Source: Episyrphus balteatus | Taxonomy: Eukaryota > Arthropoda > Insecta > Diptera > Syrphidae | Length of the DNA stretch: 64,000 bases | Direction: 5' to 3' | NCBI RefSeq assembly: GCF_945859705.1 | Contig: NC_079136.1 | Location: 92,255,120 to 92,319,119, forward strand | In this document: positions 37,878-49,215 of the stretch, piece by piece | Position numbering within the stretch: position 1 is the stretch's first letter | How the letters are laid out: each line of letters starts with the position of its first letter | Notes under the pieces: generated by a model | The model's input: only the letters and a program-made list of their open reading frames with translations | Told to the model about the DNA's origin: nothing | The model's database searches: none | Position numbers and translations under genes: made by a program

Positions 37878-40800
37878 GCATCTTTTTTGATGTTCTTAAA
37901 CAAGCAAACAAAAAAATTATATTTCACCTCAAATGCATATATACATTTTTTATAAATATATTTATACCTATATTTTATATTCTAATTCCGTCCTGGCAGT
38001 AAAAAATAAAAACGTTAGAACAGTATTTAAAAACAACAAAAAAAAATAAACAAACAAAATGTTATAAAAGAAATGTATATTACATTTCTTGTATTACATT
38101 ATAATTGTAACGACTGCCTTTAGCTTTAAATAAAAAAAAAAAACTTAAAAAAAAATCACGTACCTACATTTGGACGTACAAAAAAACATTTTCCAAACTC
38201 CCAATGAAAACTCAATGTTTGAGTTTAAAATAATTTTTTTTATATAATATGCCTTTAATATTTCTATTAATTAGATATAAGTTTAGTACATGTATTATCC
38301 TATTTTTTAATAATAATTATTTATCTTTCATTTTAAACAAAACAAAAAAATATACTACATAATTCAGTGGTGCTATGCCTTTGTAACAAAAAAAAAAAAA
38401 ATATAAACAAACCGTTTATGGTGGTTACTCAAACGAAAATGTATTAAAAAAATCCACCTTATGCCGTAATAAAATGGTTGTTAACATTAAATGCACAAAA
38501 AAGAAACAACAAAATACAAAAATGAATTAATAACAAAAAAAAAAAAAAATACTATGGTTTTTATAAGCTTAAATAATACAAATTTGATTTTACAAAAAAA
38601 GCACAAAAATTTACAAACAGTACCAAAACTAATACGTTGGTATTAGCCACTGTATAAAGTTTTGTATAATATTAATTTTTTAATATTATTTTAAATACAA
38701 CTTTTACAATTTATTTAAATATTAATATTATTTATTTGCATTTAAAGAATAAAATGAACAGACAAATAATATAAAAGATAACTATATAACTGAAAGTCAA
38801 ACTTTAAATTTTTTAAGAAAAGTTCAATAAATTTCATTAATCTCAACTCTGAAGTAGGTAATAATATGTATACATAATGTAACTGCAAATAATTTGATTA
38901 TCTTTATTTAAAAAAAAAAACAAGAGTAAGGACTTTTAACTCTTTTAATTGTGTTTTCGTAAAAATCAATTTATTTTTTGATCTAAATCTGTCAAAAACT
39001 TGTTGTTGCGACTACTTAATTGTAGTTAAACAGATCAAAAATTGTTTTTTTGATAGATTTAGATCAAAAAATAAATTGATTTTTTTACCAAACGAAAACA
39101 CCATAAGAATATACAAGTCGTTCTCCTATTTTTAACAAGAATTGTATATTTAAAAAATTCCAGGGTTTGGCAAAAAATTAAATGAAAACACATAACAAGC
39201 CTTATTAACATATCCTTATCCATAAACAAAATTTTCAACTTATAATTTAAACCACCTCTCAAATTAAATTTTTACTTCAATCAAAATGGTAGTTTCTAGA
39301 TCGAGTGCCTATTTCTTTTTATTACGAAAGACATCGGTAATATAGGTTGATTTGTAATTTCAAAATTATTTCAGTTACATATTTAGAAGTACCTTGTCTA
39401 AATCGGAAAAACCTTGTATACTCGAAAAATATTCGGATAAAAACAGATTGAGTCATTGGAATTCTGGAAAAAAGGCGCTCCCAATTTTAAATTTTTTGTA
39501 CTAACGAAATACTAGCTATTTTCTCGACTTCTCCAAAATAGTGATTTTAAACAATTCTTTTAATATGAACTTTATTAGGCTTGAGAACACGAACAGGCAA
39601 AACAGCCGATTCCACCGGAAAAATTGATTTTCACATTTTTCTTATTGTGACTTCCGGACAAGAAATTGTTCGCTTCCGAAAAATGTACCCTTTTTTGATT
39701 TTTTTTTTTTTAGTTCAAGTGCGAGATAATCAATAGCTCTTTTTTCTTGAAAACTTGTAAAATTTTCACCAACATTTTGTTTTTATAGATTACGCTCATT
39801 TAACCGGTAACTCAAAATTCATAACTCTTTTTCGAAAACTCTTTTCCGAAATTCTACCCATGGCCTAGCCAAGTGTACACGCAAAATCAGATATATATCA
39901 GTTGGTTTACTGCTTCATCTTTCAGAGTCGTTTTGTTCGAAAAGAGTTTCGAAAACTATTAAGTAATCATGTAACAGAAATTTAAAAATTGGTACAATCT
40001 TCAAAACTCAATTTATTGATTTATTTGCTATATTTTATATATTAAAATAAAAAACAATTCAAAAAGAATAAGGTACATAAGGATAAACTCAAATACATGT
40101 CAATTAACACTCAATTAAGAAATTCTACAATTCAATTAATCTTGCCAAAAACATCTTTAGTAAAACCTTTAGCTTCAAAAAAATTCACTTGTTCTAAATA
40201 TCGATTGGGTCTAAAATATCATCATTTACTAAAAAAAAAACATTATTTTGATACTTTGAATTTTGTGAATTTTTTGTTCATTTTTTGTTTATGAAAACAA
40301 CATTTTAGATTTAAATATAAGCCAGTGATTGAAATGAATTTACTTAATTATTTTCTAAGTTTATAAATTGTATTTCTCTTAATTTTTGCTCATTGAAAGA
40401 AAATGAGGTTTCAATTTTAAATTATGGTAAACAAGAACAATGAAAATTCTATTTAAAATTTTGTGATTTTATTTATTTTAATTTTTTTAAACTAACAAAT
40501 TGTATACCTCTAAAAAAAAAAAACAAAATTATCAATACAAAATTGGCGTTTAAATTAAGTTTAACTTAAATAAAAAAAAAAAAATTGAACTTAGAACAAT
40601 AAAATGTTAAAATTGTAGCAATAAATTTTGAGACTTAAAGTTTCGTTTGATAATAAATAATTTGTTAATTGAATATTATAATTTGTATAAACCACAATAA
40701 ATTACAACATAAAATTATATTTTGTAATATTTTTCCAATACTCATGTATATTTCGTCTTTCCTCCTTCAATTGAAATCAAATTTAAATTAACTATTTGAA

Positions 40801-41200
40801 TTTTTGTTGTGCAATTAATTTTTGTTATGTTATCTTAATATAAAAAAAATCGAAATTGATATAAATTGCTATATTTTATATTATATCTTTATAAATATAT
40901 AAAAAAAAAAACGTTACAAAAAAATAATAAATAAATAACAAAATAAGACTTATTTAATAAACTATTTATGTAGTTACTTTTTTATATTTTATCAACCAAT
41001 GTACTTTAAACACGAATTAATGAATTCAATATTTTTTAAACTATCATTTAATTGATTTATTATTATTGTTAGAGATAGAACAAAATCAACTCTACAAATA
41101 GCCTCAAAAATGTATCAGCAACAAAATGCAAATGGACTTCCAGTGAAAATAGTTTAAATATGAGTACATAAATTATGTGTATATTTATGCAAAGTGACAA
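37878..41200 (+). other. ttk: p88 3' UTR region and downstream spacer
   Basis: AT-rich DNA after the p88 stop, with numerous AATAAA signals (for example near 38127, 38747 and 38826) and no supported gene. A short hairpin element sits at 38951-39101. Fly ttk transcripts have long 3' UTRs, so much of this is probably untranslated, but the end is not defined. Confidence 0.5.
38951..39101. mobile_element. Hairpin MITE with GTGTTTTCGT ends
   Basis: GTGTTTTCGT at 38951 pairs with ACGAAAACAC ending 39101. Inside, AATCAATTTATTTTTTGATC pairs with GATCAAAAAATAAATTGATT. Arms are about 60 bp around a ~30-bp centre. The termini resemble those of the element at 49305-49786 (TAGCGTTTTCGTTTGG), suggesting related families. 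Confidence 0.7.
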
Positions 41201-42480
41201 GTCAGTTTGAATTAACTTACTATTTTATGCTATTATATTAATATTAATCTATAAATATATTTTGAGATTTGTACGATAATTGAAAAAAAAAGTATGAGTT
41301 GGCGTAAAAACTAATTAGAAACAAAATCGTTTATTCTTTAAGATCGCAAAAAAAAAACACTTAACAAATTATATGTAAAATAAAAACTAAAATTTACATT
41401 TATTCAAGGTTATTCTTTTATTTCTATTTTTAAACATTATTTTTGTTAAATTATCGCAAACATGACTTTGTTGTAAGTTAGAAGAATGAAAATTTATAAG
41501 TTTTTTTTTTAAATTTTGTAAATCATTTTTATTTGTAAGCATTTTTTTAATGTATAACGTATTAAATTGAGTTTTTACGAAATTGTTTGTTTTTCCTCTT
41601 TTCAAGACCATTTTGTTCATCTTTACTCTCCTCGTCGAGAGAATAAAACCCTTAACCCTCTACCGCATACTAACCCATATATGGTTTATCGATTTCATAT
41701 CGATTTATTTCCCTTATATTGCACCAAATGTCAAAAAGAAAAAAACTATAATAAAACTATGTCTATTTTGGTATAAGTAACCGGTTTTTATTATCAGTAA
41801 GAGAGTCCTGATTCTGAAATAAACTCATTGTTTCAAGAGCATGTGTAAAGTGCAAATCAGTGAATAAAAGTGTGTACTTTTCAAGTGTTTTTTTGTACTA
41901 AAGAAGTTAGTTGCATCTAATTAAAAATATGTTTCGTATGTATTTATTATACTTTTATATGTTTACGAAGTTTGTTTTTTGTTTTTTTTTTTTTTATGTT
42001 TTTTCCAAAACACCATATATGGGTTATCATGCGTTGGTGACTTACATTACTGATTTTTGTGTAATTTTTATTTTTTTTTTGTAAAATGAATTCCAAGACT
42101 TTCTATCGAAAAAATAAGTTTGTAAATGCTATAACTGGTGATGGCTTTCGAAGTGATGACGATCTAGCTTCAAATTCTGCCTCTTTTTAACATCAAACAA
42201 GCCATCTCCGAGCACTTATGTAGGTAAATCTTTAAAGCCAACAACGTCACGAAAAAGAGGACGACCTTCAACTTTGGCAGGTGATCAAAGCAGAGATGGA
42301 ACAAAACAAAGGTGAGGTACATATACAAGTCACGGAAGTCCATCCCCATCTTATCCCGAAACTTCAAATGTTTTGAAAGATTCATTTTTTTCTACCGGAG
42401 CCTTTGTCGGAAAATCTTAAATTTGTTAATTTGAAAAAATTTGATTTTGTGCATCTAAACACATGGTCTTGTTCAATAGA
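41200..42480. other. Spacer without recognised features
   Basis: AT-rich sequence between the ttk 3' region and the first downstream repeats. Short frames near 41567-41780 have no recognisable domain and unremarkable composition. I see no gene here. Confidence 0.5.
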
Positions 42481-42497
42481 AACTCACTCCTTTAAAC

Positions 42498-42672
42498 CAG
42501 GGGCCCTATTTTGTAAAACGATTATATTATCGTTGAAACTACTTCGTTCTTGTTCAAATACGATTAGGTACTACGATAAACGTTTGATTTCAACGATACT
42601 CGTTAATGCTTATGACTGTCATTTGCCTATCGTTTGACCTTCGTTCTCGTTTGTCTTGTTAAAAAAAAATTG
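42498..42672. mobile_element. GGGGCCCTATTTTG repeat, truncated copy
   Basis: It starts CAGGGGCCCTATTTTGTAAA and continues with CGTTGAAACTACTTCGTTCT, CGATACTCGTTAATGCTTA and CTATCGTTTGACCTTCGTTC. This matches the left half of the element at 46690-47020 in the same order and orientation. The right terminus is missing. Confidence 0.7.
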
Positions 42673-43134
42673 TCAAACTTCGAATCCAATTGTAATTCCA
42701 CTGATTGCAATGAACATAAAAAATATAAACATTCTCAAATATTAAAACCAAGAAGCAAATTTCTTATTAGATACTATTAAAACACCACAACACAACAAAA
42801 CGATAAAACAAATAAATTGATCTCAATCTTCATGGTCAATTGGCAATGGCAGAGATAAAGTTCTCGGAAAGATGATTTTCTTCTTTAAACTCATAAAATA
42901 GTCGAAATCACAAATCACAAAGATATCTCTACCCCCGTTCAGTAAATTTATATTTTTATAATGAATTCAGCAAAATTTATCCAAAATTCAGAATTTATTA
43001 ACTAAGATATTATGATTTTGAGCGAAACTTTCTTGATTTTTAATGGGATAAATTGGGTTTTATACACCTTCAAAAATGTATCGCCAGTGTTTAAAAATTA
43101 CAGAACCGGGACACTGCTCTCGAATGCAAAAAGT

Positions 43135-43375
43135 ATAGGGTAGAGTTGTCTATTTTCGGCCGTCTCCAGTTTCCGGCCACCTTTCGAAAAATCGTTATAA
43201 CTAGGGATTTCATAGGGTTTATTCCAAAATTTTGCTCTTATGCTGTTATCTTATTTGTTAGAACAGCATACGAACGAAAATTTGGAACAAATCCCTTCGA
43301 AATCACTAGTTGTAACGATTTTTCGAAAGGTGGCCGGAAACTGGAGACGGCCGAACATAGGCAACTCTACCCTAT
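43135..43375. mobile_element. 240-bp palindromic MITE, TA flanks
   Basis: The ends ATAGGGTAGAGTTG and CAACTCTACCCTAT are complementary. The arms continue through CGGCCGTCTCCAGTTTCCGG against CCGGAAACTGGAGACGGCCG and CACCTTTCGAAAAATCGTTA against TAACGATTTTTCGAAAGGTG, leaving only a small central loop. TA repeats flank both sides. The open frame across it merely reads through the palindrome. Confidence 0.8.
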
Positions 43376-43950
43376 TGATTTAAATTGGCTTTGCAACCAG
43401 ACCTCAAAAGAACTTTTGATTTTCTTTTAGTAATAGAGACCCTATTTTTGATGTCTCACTTGATGGATTTAAAGGAATTATTTTAATAGGAGGTTGTGGT
43501 GTCTTATGAACAAATTTAAAATATTAAAGTGAGGAAACACTTTTAATGTTTATTCAATTTTAACCTCACTTTTTTGTATCTGAGTTTTCTAGACTGACAG
43601 TGCTGATTGTAAGTTTTTTTTTAACTAAATGCAATGTTTATTGCCTGTCCCACTTCCCCTGTTCTCAGGATTTTAACACCCCTTATCTTAACAAAAAAAA
43701 ATTTGGATTTTTATTTGTTAAAATACGAATTTTCGAAAGCTTGCAAAAAGCAGGCAGTTTTGAGAGACTGTAAATGTAGGAAATTTTATTTTTAACTAAT
43801 TTTTTTTTAAAGGGATAAGGATTGGGCAAGTTTTTCCCATTTTAAAGAATATCAACGAAAATGAAGTATTAAAATAGTTCAATAGTATCGAATTAAATCA
43901 GGGACTATACAAATATTTAAAAAAAAATTCTGTAACAACGTCAACTTTAG

Positions 43951-44111
43951 AATATCCGAAAATCGCTACGATTCCCGAACAAACAATCAAGAAATCCGTT
44001 CGTAATGGAAAATTTCATACAAATCGTCATTACGATCGGGGATCGGATTTTGTGATTGTTTTTTCGAGAATCGTACAAAATTTCCTATACGAATGGAATT
44101 CGTGATAATGC
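43951..44111. mobile_element. MITE-like repeat, second copy of the 29244 family
   Basis: The right end TATACGAATGGAATTCGTGA matches the element at 29244-29417. AACAAACAATCAAGAAATCCG near 43978 pairs imperfectly with CGGATTTTGTGATTG near 44044, and CGATTCCCGAA with TTCGAGAATCG. The left terminus appears eroded. Confidence 0.6.
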
Positions 44112-44409
44112 CGAGTATTGAAGTGAATAACGTCGACAGTTTCGTACCTTATCAAGCAGCTCATTTTAGACGCTTCTTAGATTTACCATTTACCTGAAAA
44201 ATTTAAAAAGATGTTGTTTTTATAATTAAATATCAAGCTGATTTTCTTTTCTTTTAATAAATGCTTTTTTGCCTTTTAATAGATTTTTATTTGCCTTTTT
44301 TTTAAATTTTTTAGGTCACAAAAATCTTTTCTCTGATTATAACCAATAACATCTCACACTCAACAAATTTTTGTATCACTTCATTGGTAATGAAAATTAA
44401 TTTAATTCA

Positions 44410-45669
44410 CTATGATAAGGCACCAATTCCAGTAATTGCACGTCCCAAAACCAACGCATGTATGTCGTGAGTACCTTCGTACGTGTTAACGGTCTCTAAA
44501 TTCATGACATGTCTTATAATGTGATATTCATCACAAATACCGTTTCCACCCAGCATATCCCTTGCGACACGTGCTATATCCAGCGCCTTCCCAGAATTAT
44601 TTCTCTTCAACATTGATATCATCTCAGGAGTGTGCAAGTGCTTATCCTTCAAACGACCAACTTGTAAACATGCCAACAATCCCAAAGCTATTTCTGTCGA
44701 CATATCTGCCATTTTTTTTTGCATTAATTGGTTTGCAGCTAAAGGCTTCTTAAATTGATTTCTATCCAGAGTATATTGCCTAGCAATTTCAAGGCAAGAT
44801 TCAGCAGCTCCTAATGCTCCCCAAGCAATTCCAAAACGAGCATTATTTAGCAAAGTCAATGGACCTCTGAAGCCAATAACATTGGGTAAAATATTTTCTT
44901 CTGGAACTGCAAGATCTTTCATAAGTACCATTCCAGTTGAAGACGCCCGAAGTGAAAACTTTCCTTCAATTTTGGGCGTCGACAAACCCTTTAATGATTG
45001 TTCTCGCTCCACAATGAACCCGCGCAGTTTTTGATCTTCGCCTTTTGCCCAAATAATAGCAATATCTGCTAAAGGCGAGTTCGTAATCCAAGTTTTGCTG
45101 CCATTAAGAATATAACATTTAGCCTGACTATCATATTTTGCCCGAGTTTCCATTCCAGATAGATCACTTCCATGATTTGGTTCAGTTAGGCCAAAGCATG
45201 CGATCAGTTCACCCTTCGCTAGTCTGGGTAAATATTTTTCCTTCTGCGCATCGCTGCCAAATTCGTAAATAGCTCCAATAGCCAAATTATGAACACTTAA
45301 AGCTGATCGATATCCAGAGTCAATACGCTCTATTTCTCGAGTGAGAAGACCACAGGCAACATTTGAAACTTCGACACATCCATAGCCTTTTAAAGTGCAT
45401 CCTAGAGCGCCCAGCTCACCCAACTCTGTCATTATTTCTTTGTGGAATATTTCATTTCGATTAGCAAGTATTACACGCGGCAAAAGTGTTTTAGTACAGT
45501 AATTATGAAATGTATCTCGAATAGCAATTTCTTCCTCTGTCAATAGGGATTCTAGATTTAATGGATCTTTCCAATCGTATTCTGGTGCACTTGAAGCCTT
45601 CGATGAATATGATACTCGGAATGCTTTTTTAGCTCTAAGTATTTGTCTAGTGATTGTTTGAATAGACAT
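44410..45669 (-). CDS. Glutaryl-CoA dehydrogenase, intronless copy
   Basis: Single frame of 419 residues. Family: acyl-CoA dehydrogenase; GCDH is a mitochondrial FAD enzyme that oxidatively decarboxylates glutaryl-CoA to crotonyl-CoA in lysine, hydroxylysine and tryptophan catabolism. Residues 1-25 are basic/hydroxylated and look like a mitochondrial presequence. FGLTEPNHGSD (159-169) and KTWITNS (192-198) are ACAD FAD/substrate signatures. Arg121 in SGYRSALSV is the conserved substrate-binding Arg. NTYEGTHDIHALVLGRAITG near the C-terminus carries the catalytic Glu398. The length fits the family (about 420-440). Oddities: QFKKPL at 305-310, where QFG-PL is usual, and one residue fewer after SV at 125-126. 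A minus-strand AATAAA lies at 44286-44291. No introns are visible, so a retrocopy or an intron-poor ortholog are both possible. Confidence 0.92.
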   Translation of the reverse strand: MSIQTITRQILRAKKAFRVSYSSKASSAPEYDWKDPLNLESLLTEEEIAIRDTFHNYCTKTLLPRVILANRNEIFHKEIMTELGELGALGCTLKGYGCVEVSNVACGLLTREIERIDSGYRSALSVHNLAIGAIYEFGSDAQKEKYLPRLAKGELIACFGLTEPNHGSDLSGMETRAKYDSQAKCYILNGSKTWITNSPLADIAIIWAKGEDQKLRGFIVEREQSLKGLSTPKIEGKFSLRASSTGMVLMKDLAVPEENILPNVIGFRGPLTLLNNARFGIAWGALGAAESCLEIARQYTLDRNQFKKPLAANQLMQKKMADMSTEIALGLLACLQVGRLKDKHLHTPEMISMLKRNNSGKALDIARVARDMLGGNGICDEYHIIRHVMNLETVNTYEGTHDIHALVLGRAITGIGALS

Positions 45670-46689
45670 TTTCTTCTTAAAAAAAGATTTAATTTAAAAT
45701 ACTGAATAGATACTGAATACGAATTATGTTTTCAATACCAGATGATCAACTAAAAATGTCAAGCAAAGGCAATCTGTATACGCGGTACCTAAACATAGCC
45801 TCAAAATATTATTTTATTTTTTGAATAGATAAGATTAAATGCGTCGATCTCCATCCAAAACAGAAACAATAACAAAACCAAAAAATAAATATTAAATGCA
45901 CGACTGGGTCGCAGGTACTTGCTCTTAGAATTCGAATTAATTAAATTTTTAAGACTTTTTTATACAAATTTGAAAATATAAAAAAATTGAAAAAAACATA
46001 AAATTCGTTTTTCAAATGAAAAAAAAAACTCTTTAAATGAAATTGAGCTCCAAAAGAGTATGAACTTTAATTTCTTTTATGAAGATGCACTTTTAGAAAA
46101 AAAAATGTTAAAATCGTTAGAGTCGTTTAAAAAAAAAACTAATTTCTTATAAATATTTTTTTTGAAAAGAAAAGTTTTAAAATAAAGTTGGTATGCCATT
46201 TTGTAGAAAATATTAACTAACAAAAAAATTGAATGTCCCGTTTGATTTTTCCAGCAAAAATTTTCAAAATTTTCTTTAAAAATCTAAAAATTATTTATTT
46301 TTTTAAATTTTATTTCTAATTTATATAATATAAACATAAATAAATGCTTTTGTCAAAAAATATCGTTGAAATTATTTAAATCGTTTGGGAGAGAATAAGA
46401 TTAAAAAAAAACAAACGGTTCTATGGGAAATACCGTTGGTAACAATTTTTGATAAATACTTTTTTCATTTAAAGATAGACTTTGTCTAAAAACTATGATT
46501 TGAATTTTTTAATCAAAATTGTAGGAGCCGTTTTGAAGAAAATTAAACCTTTTCAAAGTTGGTATGGCAGGTGCCGTTATGTTTGGTCCAAAAAATTAAT
46601 TCCAAAACCACCACAGGATCCAAAAACTGCCACATAACAAGTTTGAAGTATGTAGGTCGGCCCATCCGCTTAGGCTGTAGCTCCTTATA
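45670..46689. other. Upstream spacer of GCDH
   Basis: AT-rich DNA with no gene. The first ~200 bp should hold the GCDH promoter and 5' UTR, but I cannot identify a TATA box or initiator with confidence. One arm of a larger inverted repeat (TGCACGACTGGG, 45897-45928) lies here. Confidence 0.45.
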
Positions 46690-48017
46690 CAGGGGCCCTA
46701 TTTTGTAAAACGATTATCGTTGAAACTACTTCGTTCTCGTTGAAATGAGACTACGTATTATGATAATCGTTTTCCTTCAACGATACTCGTTAATCTTTAC
46801 GACTGCCTTTTACCTATCGTTTGACTTTCGTTCTCGTTGAGCTGTCATAATATTTTTGCGTATGCTGGTAGAATGGATGTGAACCTAAAAAAAATATTTT
46901 TTTTCGGTTTAGTTTGGCCAACCGACTTTATCGTTTTTCATAATCGCTCTTTGTCGTGACTATCGTTTACTTCAGAATCGTAGACTTGCCGCTCGTTTTG
47001 TATTATGTAATAGACCCCCAGACTGACCGACCACAATATTGGTTTTCATTACCTCGAAACTTTTTTTCTTTTTTACTTGCTCAATAGGGCAAGTATTGGT
47101 TTCGTGTAAAAAAAAAAATTCGAGGTTTTAATCAAAACTAACATTACGATGATGGAGAAGTCCGAAAAAGTGGTTTTCGTCATGACGTCCGTCGGTCTGT
47201 GCGTCGGTGCGTCGGTGCGTCGTCACAAAAAGCTGTACATGAAGCTGCAGCCTAAACGGGTTGAGGGATTTTCTTGAAATTTGGTACAGATGATTTTTTT
47301 GTAATTTCCAAGGTTGGTTTTTTTTTGTTTTTTAATATCTCGCTTTAAACGTATACCTCCCATACAAAGTTTTGGAGTTATTGCAACTTTCTCGAAAACG
47401 GCTCTAACGATTTTGATTAAATTTAACATACGTAATGCTGTTTGCAGTTCTAACATAACTGCGTTTTTAGTTTTTCTCAAAAAATGCGGATAGTGAAAAT
47501 ATGACATTAACTCTTTTTTAAATCGCGGATGTCGGCTCTTCCCGTACATCTTAATGGAGTTATTGCAATTTTCTCGTAAATGACTCTAACGATTTCGATT
47601 AAATTTTCCACAAGTAATGTTATACGTAAATCTAACGTAACTGCATTTTTAGTTTTTCTCAAAAAATACGGATAGTGGAAATATGACTTTACATTTTTTT
47701 TAATCTTTGATGTCGGCTCTTCCCGTACACCATTAATGAGTTATTACAATTTTCTAGACTAAATTTGATATACATAATGCTTTAAGTGATTTTAATATAT
47801 GTAGCTAATTGCGTTTTTTGTTTTTGTCAAAAAAACACGAGTAACAAAAATATGGCGTAAGAAAAACTAAAAAAAAATAATTTCGTATTTTTTCATTTCT
47901 TATGAAATTCCTTAAAAAAATCAAATTTTAACTAATTCAATATATTTTTTTTTTAAATCTTTGACATAAAAGCTACTTTTATCATAAGAGCAAGTACGTG
48001 CGGCCCCAGTCGTGCAT
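45897..48017. mobile_element. 2.1-kb composite bounded by inverted GCACGACTGGG repeats
   Basis: The left arm GCACGACTGGGTCGCAGG then TACTTGCTCTTA (45898-45927) is inverted at 47985-48017 (TAAGAGCAAGTACGTG then CGGCCCCAGTCGTGC). Inside are the MITE 46690-47020, a CGTCGGTGCGTCGGTGCGTC micro-repeat at about 47190-47223, and three diverged tandem blocks near 47345, 47530 and 47700 that share TCTTCCCGTACA and TTTTCTCAAAAAA-like text. A second inverted pair (TACTTGCTCAATAGGGCAAG at about 47076; AAATACTTGCCCTTTAGAGG near 48035-48055) overlaps the right end. The boundaries are therefore composite. No transposase frame is present. Confidence 0.5.
46690..47020. mobile_element. MITE-like element with CAGGGGCCCTATTTTG end
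   Basis: The left end CAGGGGCCCTATTTTGTAAA and right end ATGTAATAGACCCCCA are imperfect inverted repeats. ACGATTATCG/CGATAATCG-type palindromes and CTCGTTG repeats fill the interior. It is homologous to the partial copy at 42498-42672. Confidence 0.65.
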
Positions 48018-48059
48018 TTTATTTTTGATGCGAAACAAATACTTGCCCTTTAGAGGAAG

Positions 48060-49215
48060 AAAAAAATATACACATAAGCTAAACACCACCACTCACGGTA
48101 CACATACATTGCCGGCTAATAGAATAGGTTCACCAAATAAACGACTAATATTAATCGAAATTTTCACCTACAAAAAATTAAAAAACTGTGATGCCTTTTG
48201 ATTAGAAATGGGAATTATGTATTGATTGATTGGAAATCACACAAAGAATTTTTTATGAGAAAAAAAGTTTAAATGAATAGTTATTTTTTGCTACAAAAAA
48301 TGTGTTTTTCTTTTTCACGAACTGAAATTCATTTCCCTGAACAGCTGATTCATAACATCAAAAACTGGGTGAACATAAATTTACTAGGTTGGTCAATTGT
48401 CTTCTTGCATACATGCGGTAAAAAAAAAAAAAAAAAAGGCAAGTATACGCCACAGTGTACCGAAAAATAAAATTAATTCAAATAAGAATTGAAAATTTAA
48501 CTTTCTTTCCAAAATAACAAGCACAAAAACAAAAAAAAAACAAATACAAACCTAACACAAAACAAAACTAATATTTTATTATAATTTTTGGTTACTTAGT
48601 TTTTAGGAATTTTTTGGCTATCCTGTAAGGCGACAATTGCGCCAATTCTCTTTCATAGCGCATTTTTTTCCAGGTAACACTTCTAAATATATAACTATTC
48701 AATGGTTCAATAAAAAAGAGAATGACTCAATTGCAAATGTAAAATAGTTTAAATCAATAATATTGGTATTATTTTACTTAATTAATATTAAATAAAAACG
48801 ATTTTTTATTTACCACTACAACAATATGTATATGTATGTATGTTTGAAAAGTATAACTTTTCTAGTAATTTTACTTTATTTTTTCAGGCTTTTCCGATAG
48901 GATTTTTAATTTTTTTTTCCATTCTAAAATCACTTGCTTACTTGTTAACCTAGACCAAAACTTGAAAATGCGGTAGGTCGTTATTTTGCGGAAAAATCAA
49001 GGTGAGCTATTCTATTGACCGACAGTGTATAAGGTTTATTGAGCATGTTGTCAGCACACCAGATGACAGATTACTAACAAGCAAAACTCTATGAAAGTGA
49101 CTTTGACAACCTGCGTGAATTTGAACGAAAATAGAAACTCTGAGTACATTAGGCATGTTCAGTAACGTTAGAGGCTTAAATTTTATGGTCCATGATTGGT
49201 CAACTGTCAAGTTGA
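48060..49215. other. Spacer without recognised genes
   Basis: AT-rich sequence with homopolymers (a run of A near 48421-48437) and short frames lacking domains. I see no gene, RNA or clear repeat in it. Confidence 0.5.

Noticed and set aside
43146..43430. 94-residue plus-strand frame
   Set aside because: It reads straight through the palindromic element 43135-43375, so the two halves are reverse-complement translations, not a protein.
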